Source of the DNA: Anaerovirgula multivorans
Lineage (GTDB): Bacteria; Bacillota; Clostridia; Peptostreptococcales; Natronincolaceae
Length of the DNA stretch: 64,000 nt
Direction: 5' to 3'
Assembly: GCF_900188145.1 (NCBI RefSeq)
Contig: NZ_FZOJ01000026.1
Coordinates: forward strand, 1 to 64,000
Position 1 is the first letter of the stretch. The number at the start of each line of letters is the position of its first letter. Positions 26,603-34,924 of this stretch are shown here, piece after piece. The translations under genes and the position numbers were made by a program. The notes under the pieces were generated by a model. The model had not been told where the DNA came from. It did no database searches and was given only the letters and a program-made list of their open reading frames with translations.

Positions 26603-28204
26603 ATGAAAGCTTCAAACGAAAAGGCTAAGCTAAGAATGGCGATTTTTGTACCGATGTCCATCATTTTTCTAACTGCAATTATTGTTGGATTAGTAGCACC
26701 TGCAATATTTTTGGAGGGTATGAATAAAATTGTAGAATTCGCTTTTGTAAATTTTGGTTGGTTATTTCAGATTTCAGGAAACATTTTTTTGGCAATGTGT
26801 CTATATTTAATGTTTTCTAAATATGGAGATATTAAGCTAGGGGGGCCTGATGCTAAGCCAGAGCTAAGTAATTGGAACTGGTTTGCCATCTCTCTTTGTG
26901 CAGGAATAGCTACAGGCATTCTTTTCTGGGGTATTGCTGAGCCTATCACTCACTTTATGTCACCACCGTTGGGCTTAGAGGCTATGTCAGAGGCAGCAGC
27001 AATGTTTTCTATGACAACAACCTTTATTCACTGGACTTATATTCCTTATGCTATGTATGGTATTGCTGGTATTGGGGTTGCTTTTGCAGTATACAATATG
27101 AAGCTCCCTTACCAAGTAAGCTCAACTCTTTATCCGCTGTTTGGAAAAAAGATTGCTGGTTCAGTTGGGGATATTGTTGATAACGTGTGTCTATTCGCAA
27201 TGGCTGGGGCTGTAGCAGCTGTATTAGGTGTAGGCACCATGCAAATAGGAAGTGGATTAAATGTTTTAACTGGCATAACCACTGGAAAGGGCTTATGGAT
27301 TACCATATTACTTGCTATTGTTGTTACTTATGTTATTTCTAGCTATACTGGATTAGATCGTGGTATTCGCTGGTTATCCGATAAAAACTCAAAGCTTTTT
27401 CTAGCTATGATGGTATTTATCTTTATCGTGGGACCAACACAATTCATATTGTCATTAGGAACACAATCGGTTGGAGACTTTTTGCAAAACTTCTTTGTAA
27501 GAACCCATTACCTAAGTCCAATAGAAGGCTCCGCATGGCCAAGATGGTGGCCAATCTACTACTGGGCCATATGGTTAGCCTATGCTCCATTAATAGGAAT
27601 GTTCTTAGCTAGATTATCAAGGGGTAGAACCATCAGACAATTTATGCTTGTCAATGTTATGGTACCTGCTACCTTTGGACTTCTGTGGTTCTCTGTATTT
27701 GGAGGCTCAGCTATTCACCTACAACTAAATGGTGCAGAAATTTGGGAATCAATCCAACAATCAGGCTTAGAAGTATCTGTATTTGCATTTTTAGATAATT
27801 TCCCATTATCAGGATTATTAAGTGCCATCTTTATTGTGGCTATCTTTGTTTCCATTGTTACAATGGCGGACTCAATGACCAGTACAGTGGCATCACTATC
27901 CACTACCGCTAGTTTATCTAAAGGAGCAGAGCCTCCTACAAAAGTGAAGCTCTTCTGGGGCGGGGTTATGTCTTCAATGGCGATCATCAATATCTTAAGC
28001 GCTGGAGGAGAAATTAGTGGTATTGATGCTACAAAACAGATCGCCACCGTAGCAGGGTTCCCAATATTGTTCTTCATGCTACTACTTGGGGGAACAACCA
28101 TGTATATGATTATGAAACAAAGCAAATATGATTTAGCCAACTGTCCAGAAACTGCTGAAATAGACGAGTCTGTGATAGTAAAAGAAGAAGCTACGAATGA
28201 GTAA
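26603..28204 (+). CDS. BCCT-family betaine/carnitine/choline-type transporter
   Basis: 533 residues with about twelve hydrophobic segments; no signal peptide is needed. BCCT hallmarks: GIAEPITHF, then FIHWTYIPYAMYGIAG, and the long signature region around WPIYYWAIWLAYAPLIG followed by ARLSRGRTIRQF. BCCT carriers move compounds with a quaternary ammonium group, by Na+ or H+ symport or by exchange. The gene heads a run that continues with a molybdenum hydroxylase and a MIO-less HAL homologue, so the substrate is proposed to be a betaine that the lyase then cleaves (ergothioneine, hercynine or similar). That substrate is inference; glycine betaine or carnitine are the default alternatives. Confidence 0.92.
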   Translation: MKASNEKAKLRMAIFVPMSIIFLTAIIVGLVAPAIFLEGMNKIVEFAFVNFGWLFQISGNIFLAMCLYLMFSKYGDIKLGGPDAKPELSNWNWFAISLCAGIATGILFWGIAEPITHFMSPPLGLEAMSEAAAMFSMTTTFIHWTYIPYAMYGIAGIGVAFAVYNMKLPYQVSSTLYPLFGKKIAGSVGDIVDNVCLFAMAGAVAAVLGVGTMQIGSGLNVLTGITTGKGLWITILLAIVVTYVISSYTGLDRGIRWLSDKNSKLFLAMMVFIFIVGPTQFILSLGTQSVGDFLQNFFVRTHYLSPIEGSAWPRWWPIYYWAIWLAYAPLIGMFLARLSRGRTIRQFMLVNVMVPATFGLLWFSVFGGSAIHLQLNGAEIWESIQQSGLEVSVFAFLDNFPLSGLLSAIFIVAIFVSIVTMADSMTSTVASLSTTASLSKGAEPPTKVKLFWGGVMSSMAIINILSAGGEISGIDATKQIATVAGFPILFFMLLLGGTTMYMIMKQSKYDLANCPETAEIDESVIVKEEATNE

Positions 28205-28240
28205 ATAGCCTTAAGATAAAAAATAATAAAATAAATAGAG

Positions 28241-28360
28241 TCAATAGGCCTGTCTATAATAGATGGGCTTATTGAACTTATAGAATGAATGTGACTGTAC
28301 AGTATCTAGAAAAAGTCGATAAAATTCAAAAAATACATGAAAGATTGACCTTTTATCGAC
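28241..28360 (+). promoter_or_regulatory. Two strong inverted repeats between BCCT and the hydroxylase genes
   Basis: First, a 16-bp hairpin with a three-base loop (28241-28256 with 28260-28275), containing some G-T pairs and no T run. Second, GTCGATAAAA (28315-28324) and its exact complement TTTTATCGAC (28351-28360), 26 bases apart. Together they fill much of the 223-base gap. They could reduce read-through, protect mRNA ends or bind a regulator. Confidence 0.5.
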
Positions 28361-28427
28361 GATTCTCAGATAAAATAAAAGAGAAGATTTAATATTCGTA
28401 ATTGACAGCAGACGAGGAGGAATAGAT

Positions 28428-28886
28428 ATGCTTTTAGAATTTATCGTTAATGGAAGAGGACATAAGCTGGAGGTAGATGCAAGGGCTAGATTATTAGATG
28501 TATTAAGGGATAAGCTAGGTTTAACAGGAACAAAGGAAGGTTGTGGTGAGGGAGAATGTGGTGCCTGCACTGTGATCATTAATGGCTTGGCGATTAACTC
28601 CTGCTTGGTACTAGCACCTCAAGCTAATGGTAAGGAGATTTTGACAGTAGAGTCCTTAGAACAGGATGGAGAATTGGACCGCTTACAAAGGGCTTTTATA
28701 GACAATGGTGCTGTGCAATGTGGGTACTGTACACCTGGGATGCTAATGTCCTGTAAGGCTTTACTAATGCAAAACCCTAATCCTACAGAAGAGGAAATAA
28801 GAAGGGCTATCGAGGGGAATCTATGTCGATGTACAGGATATACCAAAATTGTTAGAGCAGTAAAGGAAGTAGTGGAAGAAAAATAG
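28428..28886 (+). CDS. Molybdenum hydroxylase [2Fe-2S] subunit (XdhC/CoxS type)
   Basis: 152 residues, the small iron-sulfur subunit of xanthine dehydrogenase-family enzymes. Plant-type cluster motif CGEGECGACTVIINGL (about residues 43-58), and the second cluster in QCGYCTPGMLMSCKALL and CRCTGY (about 100-140). It passes electrons from the molybdenum site to the FAD subunit. ATG 28428 lies behind GAGGAGG. Its stop runs straight into a family A repeat that separates it from the FAD subunit gene. Confidence 0.93.
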   Translation: MLLEFIVNGRGHKLEVDARARLLDVLRDKLGLTGTKEGCGEGECGACTVIINGLAINSCLVLAPQANGKEILTVESLEQDGELDRLQRAFIDNGAVQCGYCTPGMLMSCKALLMQNPNPTEEEIRRAIEGNLCRCTGYTKIVRAVKEVVEEK

Positions 28887-28910
28887 GATATAGATATATG
28901 CTGGTAAATC

Positions 28911-29003
28911 TTAATTTTAATATACACGGGTCTACGGTTTCGCCCTTGACTAAAAGGCATAGTCAAGGACTGCAAATGTAGCCCCTTAGTATATTAAAAT
29001 TAA
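28911..29003. repeat. Hairpin repeat element, family A, copy 3 (inside the hydroxylase operon)
   Basis: A perfect 15-bp inverted repeat (TTAATTTTAATATAC, 28911-28925, with 28989-29003). The inner CCTTGACT/AGTCAAGG stem is also perfect, making this the best-preserved copy. The shared upstream GGATATAGATATATGC begins directly after the stop codon of the 2Fe-2S subunit gene. Confidence 0.87.
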
Positions 29004-29034
29004 AGTCTAGATTATTGCAAAGGGGAGTTTTTTT

Positions 29035-29916
29035 ATGCGTGATATAGTAATGAAAAGGCCAGAGAACCTAGAGGCATTAGTAGAGGCTTTATCATCTGTA
29101 AACGATACCACCTATTTGCTGGGTGGAGGAACAGATTTTATGATCAAGCTGCGAAAGCATAGAATATACTCTGGAACAATTATTAACTTAACACAAATCA
29201 AGGAATTAAATTATATTCTTAGAGAAAAGGATAGAATCAAAATAGGTGCTATTACGACCTTTACTGAGATTGCTAGTCATCCTTTGATAAAACAGTATGC
29301 CAATTGTTTGGCGGAGGCTGCTGATAAGGTTGGTTCAACACAGATTAGAAATGTTGCTACTATTGCGGGAAACATAGCGAATGCAGCTCCCTGTGCAGAT
29401 ACGGTAACTGCTTTAATGGTCTTGGATGCAAAAATAAAGATTATCGATGGAAATGGCGAGACAAGAGAAAAATCCTTAGATGAAGTGATAATAGGTTCAG
29501 AACGTAATACCTTAGAGAAAAATGAAGCAATTATTGAAATTCTAATCCCAGTGATAGAAAAAAAATCAAAAAGTGCCTTTGCTAAGCTAGGGAGTAGAAC
29601 AGCAGTAACCATATCTAAGTTAAATATAGCTGTTGTTTTGGAGTATGATCAAGAAAATTCCATTCATCAAGCTAAGGTAGCCTTAGGGGCTCTTGGACCA
29701 AAGGCCTTTAAGTCTGATATTGTAGAGAAGGCTTTACTAGGGAAAAAGCCTGTCGAAAGCCTCTTGCTAGAGCTTCAAGAGGCACTAATGGAGCAAGTGG
29801 ATGCTTCTATATTAGGAAGAGGCTCCCATCCCTATAAAAGAGATGCTATCCAGGGGCTTGCTGATGATATCTTTTATAAGTTGTTTGCCAGTACCAGTAT
29901 AGGAGGTGAGGTGTGA
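29035..29916 (+). CDS. Molybdenum hydroxylase FAD subunit (XdhB/CoxM type)
   Basis: 293 residues, FAD-binding PCMH fold. FAD loops LLGGGTDFMIKLRKH (about 30-44) and IAGNIANAAPCADTV (about 114-128). It takes electrons from the 2Fe-2S subunit and hands them to an acceptor such as NAD+. ATG 29035 comes 32 bases after the family A element and behind AAGGGGAG. The stop overlaps the start of the molybdenum subunit (TGATG), so the two are translationally coupled. Confidence 0.92.
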   Translation: MRDIVMKRPENLEALVEALSSVNDTTYLLGGGTDFMIKLRKHRIYSGTIINLTQIKELNYILREKDRIKIGAITTFTEIASHPLIKQYANCLAEAADKVGSTQIRNVATIAGNIANAAPCADTVTALMVLDAKIKIIDGNGETREKSLDEVIIGSERNTLEKNEAIIEILIPVIEKKSKSAFAKLGSRTAVTISKLNIAVVLEYDQENSIHQAKVALGALGPKAFKSDIVEKALLGKKPVESLLLELQEALMEQVDASILGRGSHPYKRDAIQGLADDIFYKLFASTSIGGEV

Positions 29917-32180
29917 TGCAGCAGGATCTAAAGTATGTGGGTAAATATGTACCAATCCATGATGTGAAGGAAAAGGTGACAGGAAAGATTAAATATGTTG
30001 GGGATATGGAAATACCAGGAATGCTATATGGGAAACTGGTATTAAGCTCTATTGCCCATGGGAATATTGTGAAAATTGATACTTCTAGAGCCGAAGCTAT
30101 ACCAGGAGTTGTAAAGGTTTACACCCATGAAAATACTCCCTCCACCCTTTATAATAGCCATAAATGGATTGCAGGATTAGAGGTAGTAAAGGATGAAAGA
30201 TTATTTACAGATAAGGTAAGATTTGTAGGGGATAGGATGGCGGCGGTTGTAGCTATTGACAGAGATACGGCAGAATATGCAGCCACGTTAATCGATATAG
30301 AATATGAGGAATTAACGCCTATTATTGATCCTCTAGAGGCATTGAAGGAGGATAGGGTTAAAATCCATGAAGGCAGCAATAAAATTGTAAGCAAAGAAAT
30401 TAAAGCTGGTATGCCAGAGGAAATCCTAAATAAGGCAGAGATTATAGTGGAGGACGATGTAACTACACAAAAAGTACATCATGCTGCTATGGAAACTCAT
30501 GTTTGTCTCACAACAATAGAAGCAAACGGACAATTGATGGTATGGACTCCTTGCCAAGTAGTTTTTCAAGTACGTCTCATTGTTTCTGAAGTGTTAGGAT
30601 TACCGTTAAATAAAGTTAGGGTAATTAAACCACCAATGGGAGGGTCCTTTGGAGGAAAGGGAATACCAGTGCTGGAGCCTGTTTGTGCTTATCTATCTTA
30701 TGATTTAGGCAAGCCTGTAAAGCTGCAGATGAACAGAACGGAAAGCATTATCGCTACCAAAACAAGGAATGCTACAATAGGTAAGGTAAAAACCGCCATA
30801 GACAGAGAAGGGAATATATTGGCAAGAGATATAGAGATGCTGATAGATGGAGGAGCTTATTTCACCAATGCTGAAGCAATAACCATGGCTATGGGAAAAA
30901 AAGCCTTCAGGTTATATAAGATTGATAACCAAAGATATAGCGGTGAAGCGGTATATACAAATACTCCTGTAGGAGGGGCCTGCAGAGGCTATGGCTCTCC
31001 ACAAATCCATACTGTAACAGAGATAAATATTGATCATGCAGCAAAAAAAATAGGCATGGATCCTGTGGATTTTAGACTAAAGAATTTAGTTCATCCCTTT
31101 GACAAAGACCCTATAGGGGGCCCAGATTTAGGAAATGCTCGAGCGATAGATTGTGTTAAAAGAGGTATGGAGGCCTTCGAGTGGAAAAAGAAATATAGCA
31201 AACCTAATGATACTGGTAGATTCGTGCGGGGAGTAGGAATGGCTTGCGCAACCCATGGTAATGGCTACTACGGTGCTTACCAAGATTATATAACAATGGA
31301 TTTGAGATTAACAGAGGATGGGGAAGTAATATTAAAATCTGGTATCCATGATTTAGGCTGTGGAACAGTTACTACAATGATACAAATTGTTGCAGAGATA
31401 TTGGATATTCCGCCTTATAAAGTGATGGCAACAGAAGGAGACACCCTATTAAGTCCCTTTGATTCCGCTGGTACACAAGCTAGCCGAGTAACTTTTGTAT
31501 GTGGTGGAGCGGCTATGAAGACTGCTGAACTGCTCCGAGAAAAACTTATAAGCTATACGGCAAGAATATTTAATTGCCCTGAAGAAGAGGTTATCATAGA
31601 ATCAGAGAAAGTATGGCATAAGGACCACGAGGAAAATAAGCTTAGCTATGGAGAAATGGTAGTAAAGATACAACAAGCATTTAAAGAAGACATGCATATG
31701 AATTATACCTACCAATCTAAAGGCAATCCCGCTGTATATGCTGCTAACTTTGTTGAAGTAGAAATTGATACTTTTACAGGACTAGTAAGGGTATTGGATG
31801 TGCTAGCAGTTCATGATGTTGGAAAAGCCATCAATCCAGGCTTTGTAGAAGGTCAGGTACAGGGGGCTATTCAAATGGGAATTGGTTTTGCATTGACGGA
31901 AGAAATCACAGTGGATGATCAAGGAAGAATTGGCTCGAATAATTTCAGTAAATATCATGTTGTGAACGCTCCTGATATGCCTGATGTAAAGGTACTGCTA
32001 ATTGAAGAAGGGGAAGAGCATGGACCCTTTGGAGCGAAGAGCGTAGGAGAAATCTGCACTGTCCCAATAGCTCCTGCCATTATTAATGCTATTCACCATG
32101 TTTTGGATATAAAGATTCAATCCTTACCAGCAACTTCAGAAAAGATTTTAGAGGCCTTAAGAGGAAAAAACAAAAGATAG
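29916..32180 (+). CDS. Molybdenum hydroxylase catalytic subunit (xanthine dehydrogenase family)
   Basis: 754 residues, normal for the separate large subunit. Cofactor motifs: MGGSFGGKG (about 244-252), VGGACRGYGSPQ (about 350-361), GIHDLGCGTVTTM, and SVGEICTVPIAPA near the C-terminus with the catalytic Glu. The family hydroxylates a carbon next to a ring nitrogen with oxygen from water. Xanthine dehydrogenase is only the family name: neighbours (BCCT carrier, HAL-like lyase) point to an imidazole or thio-imidazole product, while the nucleoside importer and phosphorylase further on point to purines. Maturation genes mocA, yqeB and yqeC nearby suggest a cytosine-dinucleotide cofactor with labile selenium. 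ATG 29916 is preferred over GTG 29913. Confidence 0.9.
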   Translation: MQQDLKYVGKYVPIHDVKEKVTGKIKYVGDMEIPGMLYGKLVLSSIAHGNIVKIDTSRAEAIPGVVKVYTHENTPSTLYNSHKWIAGLEVVKDERLFTDKVRFVGDRMAAVVAIDRDTAEYAATLIDIEYEELTPIIDPLEALKEDRVKIHEGSNKIVSKEIKAGMPEEILNKAEIIVEDDVTTQKVHHAAMETHVCLTTIEANGQLMVWTPCQVVFQVRLIVSEVLGLPLNKVRVIKPPMGGSFGGKGIPVLEPVCAYLSYDLGKPVKLQMNRTESIIATKTRNATIGKVKTAIDREGNILARDIEMLIDGGAYFTNAEAITMAMGKKAFRLYKIDNQRYSGEAVYTNTPVGGACRGYGSPQIHTVTEINIDHAAKKIGMDPVDFRLKNLVHPFDKDPIGGPDLGNARAIDCVKRGMEAFEWKKKYSKPNDTGRFVRGVGMACATHGNGYYGAYQDYITMDLRLTEDGEVILKSGIHDLGCGTVTTMIQIVAEILDIPPYKVMATEGDTLLSPFDSAGTQASRVTFVCGGAAMKTAELLREKLISYTARIFNCPEEEVIIESEKVWHKDHEENKLSYGEMVVKIQQAFKEDMHMNYTYQSKGNPAVYAANFVEVEIDTFTGLVRVLDVLAVHDVGKAINPGFVEGQVQGAIQMGIGFALTEEITVDDQGRIGSNNFSKYHVVNAPDMPDVKVLLIEEGEEHGPFGAKSVGEICTVPIAPAIINAIHHVLDIKIQSLPATSEKILEALRGKNKR

Positions 32181-32193
32181 GGGCGTAGGTAAA

Positions 32194-33720
32194 ATGGGAA
32201 AAAAGTCAATTATTCTTGATGGGAAGAGTCTATCGATAGAGCAGGTTACTGAAGTAGCTAGGGAAGGACTAATAATAGAAATCCATGAGAATGCTATACA
32301 AACAGTGGAGGCTTCAAGGGCATTGGTTTATGAATTAGCCAACAGTGATGTGCCCGTCTATGGCTTTAATAGAGGAGTAGGATTAAACAAAGACAGAGAA
32401 GTAGTGGCAAAATATTATTCAGAATACAATCGCAATCTGATTTTGGCCCATTGTGTAGCAGTGGAGCCAGAAGCCAGTGAAGAGGATGTAAGAGCCATCC
32501 TATTAACTCGGTTAAATACACTATTATTGGGGTGTACTGGCATACAGCCAGCAATTGTGACAATGTATAAGGATTTTTTAAATCATAGAATTCATCCTAT
32601 TATCCCAGAAAGAGGTTCCATCGGAGAAGGGGATATCACCTGTCTTTCTCATATTGGTTTAGCTATGATTGGAGAGGGAGAGGTTTATTATCAGAGTATT
32701 CGTATGGCGGCAGTAGAGGCGCTAAAAAAGGCAGGGCTAAAGCCCATTGAACTGGGGCCTAAGGATGGTTTAGCCATAGTATCCTCTAACGCATTAGCTG
32801 CTGGGCCTGGAGCGATGGTATTAAAGGATGCTGAGGATTTGGTGGAGATGGCGGATATCGTGTACGCTATGACCCTAGAGGGCTTTAGAGGAAATGTAAC
32901 TCCCTTGGACCCGAAGACCTATGAAGTAAGACCTTATCAAGGACAATCCTTCAGTGCAGAACAAGTGAGAAAGTATTTGGAGGGAAGTTATTTATGGCTG
33001 CCGGGAGTGACAGAATCATTACAGGATCCACTAAGTTTAAGGGGCTCCTGTCAGGTCCACGGTTCTGTTAGAGATGTGCTCGATTATGTAAAAAAACATA
33101 TGGATATCCAACTAAATTCCTCTGATGATAATCCTTGTGTACTATTAGATGAAAGACGAATCATATCTTGCTCCAACTATGAAGTAACAACTTGGGTGCT
33201 AGGCTTTGAAATGTTAGGAGTAGCCTTAAGCCATCTTTCAAGAAATGCATGCTATAGAACAATAAAGCTAGGAACCCCAAAGTTTACAGGATTATCTAGA
33301 TTTTTAACTCCTGCCGATGCTAGAGTAATTGCGTATGGGACTATACAAAAGACCTTCACTTCTTTGGATACAGAAATAAGGCATTTGTCTAACCCGGCCA
33401 CTGTTGATTATTATTCCTTAGCTGGAGATATAGAGGATCATGCCAACAATTCACCCTTTGTAGTGAGGAAAACAGCAAAGATTATAGATAATCTGTACTA
33501 TATTTTAGGGATAGAAGCCATGCATGCTGCTCAAGCTATTGATCTAAGAAAAGCAACTAAGTTAGGTAAGGGTACAAAGGTAGCCTATGAAATACTTCGT
33601 ACAGAAATACCTTTCTTGGATAAGGATAGAAACCTTTCCATTGATATTAAAAAAGCTTATAATATAATAAAATCTAAAGCGTTATTAAAGGCTGTAAAGG
33701 AAGCAGTAGAAACGAGATAA
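32194..33720 (+). CDS. HAL-family lyase lacking the MIO triad; ergothionase-like candidate
   Basis: 508 residues, homologous end to end to histidine/phenylalanine ammonia-lyases: VYGFNRGVG (55-63, from YGxNTGFG), PERGSIGEGDITCLSH (about 138-152), ESLQDPLSLRGSCQVHG (274-290), NSSDDNPCV, and GDIEDHANNS (411-420, from QEDHVSM). The Ala-Ser-Gly that forms the MIO electrophile is missing: GSVGASGD has become GSIGEGD, one residue shorter and without Ser. The catalytic Tyr in QDPYSLR is Leu280. It therefore cannot be a normal HutH. HAL relatives without MIO include ergothionase, which expels trimethylamine from ergothioneine. Lys66, Lys386 and Glu414 are candidate catalytic residues. It follows the molybdenum subunit by 13 bases and shares its operon with the BCCT carrier. 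Hercynine or another betaine is the alternative substrate. Confidence 0.8.
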   Translation: MGKKSIILDGKSLSIEQVTEVAREGLIIEIHENAIQTVEASRALVYELANSDVPVYGFNRGVGLNKDREVVAKYYSEYNRNLILAHCVAVEPEASEEDVRAILLTRLNTLLLGCTGIQPAIVTMYKDFLNHRIHPIIPERGSIGEGDITCLSHIGLAMIGEGEVYYQSIRMAAVEALKKAGLKPIELGPKDGLAIVSSNALAAGPGAMVLKDAEDLVEMADIVYAMTLEGFRGNVTPLDPKTYEVRPYQGQSFSAEQVRKYLEGSYLWLPGVTESLQDPLSLRGSCQVHGSVRDVLDYVKKHMDIQLNSSDDNPCVLLDERRIISCSNYEVTTWVLGFEMLGVALSHLSRNACYRTIKLGTPKFTGLSRFLTPADARVIAYGTIQKTFTSLDTEIRHLSNPATVDYYSLAGDIEDHANNSPFVVRKTAKIIDNLYYILGIEAMHAAQAIDLRKATKLGKGTKVAYEILRTEIPFLDKDRNLSIDIKKAYNIIKSKALLKAVKEAVETR

Positions 33721-33729
33721 AGCATAGAC

Positions 33730-33854
33730 TAGACTGTTCAAAAGACTTCAGATTCAAGGCGCGAGAAAACCCAGCGACCAAAACGTATATAGAAATACGT
33801 AAGGGTGCTGAGTCTTAGAAGCAACGAAGAAGATGGAGATTTTTCAAAAGTCTA
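33730..33854. repeat. Intergenic element with TAGACT...AGTCTA ends
   Basis: The left end TAGACTGTTCAAAAGAC and right end TTTTTCAAAAGTCTA form an imperfect terminal inverted repeat. The interior has an ACGTAT/ATACGT stem and GCGCGAG, more GC-rich than its surroundings. The layout resembles small non-autonomous repeats common in bacterial intergenic DNA. Only one copy is seen in the window. The open frame of the next gene extends back into it, but no start site there is credible. Confidence 0.55.
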
Positions 33855-33897
33855 CCGACATTTGTCGCTTTTGTTGTATAAAGAGAGGAATGGAAAA

Positions 33898-34917
33898 ATG
33901 AAGAAGATTAAGGTGGAAGATGCGGTGGGCAGCGTATTGGCTCATGACTTAACGAAAATTGTTCCGGGCGAATTTAAGGGAGCTGCTTTTAAAAAAGGTC
34001 ATATAGTTAAGACAGAGGATATTATTGAGCTAAAGAACATGGGAAAAAATCATATACATGTTTTAGAGCTGCGGGAAGACGAAATCCATGAGGATGATGC
34101 TGCCTTAAGAATTGCAAAGGCTGTGGTGGGAGAAGGTTTTACATTAGAAGGTCCTTCCGAAGGAAAGGTCAATATCAAATCCACAGAGAGAGGTCTACTA
34201 AAAATAAATACAAAGGTACTAGAACTAATCAATGACATAGATTTAATTATGCTGGCTACCCTGCATAATAATACTTTGGTGGAAAAGAACAAGGTTGTGG
34301 CAGCAACCCGGATTATACCCTTGACCATAAAGAAGAGAGAAATCCACAAAATTGAAAGTATATGTAGAAACATGGGGAAGGTAGTTACTATAAAGAAATT
34401 AAAACCATTGAGAGTAGGTATTATTGTTACTGGTACAGAAGTTTATGAAGGAAGAATTAAGGATCGATTTGGACCTATTTTAGAGGAGAAGGTTCGAATC
34501 TATGGTGGACAGTTAGTCGATACAAAATATGTTCCAGACGATACAGATGAAATCACTAAAGCCCTTAAGGCGTTGATTGATAAGGGTGCGGAAATCATAT
34601 TAACCTCTGGCGGTATGTCAGTTGATGCGGACGATGTCACACCTACGGCTATTGCACAAATAAGTAATCATGTAGTTACCTATGGATCGCCGGTTTTGCC
34701 GGGGGCGATGTTTATGCTGGCATATAAAGACAAAACTGCTATACTAGGTGTACCAGCTTGTGGCATGTACCATAGAATTACCGTTTTGGATTTGGTATTC
34801 CCAAGGATATTGGCGGGAGAAATCCTTACTAAAAAAGATATTACTTCTTTAGCCCATGGAGGACTTTGTCAAAACTGTGAGGTATGTCTTTATCCTATTT
34901 GTCCCTTAGGAAAGTAG
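33898..34917 (+). CDS. MoeA-like molybdopterin-binding protein with C-terminal cysteine cluster
   Basis: 339 residues. Contains a MoCF/MoeA-type molybdopterin-binding domain (VGIIVTGTEVYEG, then DRFGPILEEKV, and TSGGMSVDADDVTP). The first half is unlike classic MoeA. The last 20 residues hold C-x2-C-x2-C-x4-C (LCQNCEVCLYPICPLGK), suggesting a bound metal or cluster. It probably handles molybdopterin or inserts metal for the hydroxylase encoded upstream. ATG 33898 with AGAGAGG fits; the ATG at 33890 is closed by a stop after three codons. Precedes yqeC by seven bases. Confidence 0.82.
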   Translation: MKKIKVEDAVGSVLAHDLTKIVPGEFKGAAFKKGHIVKTEDIIELKNMGKNHIHVLELREDEIHEDDAALRIAKAVVGEGFTLEGPSEGKVNIKSTERGLLKINTKVLELINDIDLIMLATLHNNTLVEKNKVVAATRIIPLTIKKREIHKIESICRNMGKVVTIKKLKPLRVGIIVTGTEVYEGRIKDRFGPILEEKVRIYGGQLVDTKYVPDDTDEITKALKALIDKGAEIILTSGGMSVDADDVTPTAIAQISNHVVTYGSPVLPGAMFMLAYKDKTAILGVPACGMYHRITVLDLVFPRILAGEILTKKDITSLAHGGLCQNCEVCLYPICPLGK

Positions 34918-34924
34918 GTGAGCC

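Noticed and set aside
27715..28140. 141-codon minus-strand frame inside the BCCT gene.
   Set aside because: A shadow of a well-conserved + strand transporter; no ribosome site and no recognisable protein.
32194..33720. Calling this gene hutH (histidine ammonia-lyase).
   Set aside because: The Ala-Ser-Gly triad needed for MIO is absent and shortened, and the catalytic Tyr is replaced by Leu, so normal ammonia-lyase chemistry is not expected.
33805..33897. N-terminal extension of the MoeA-like protein.
   Set aside because: This part of the frame lies in the TAGACT repeat and has no ribosome site; ATG 33898 does.
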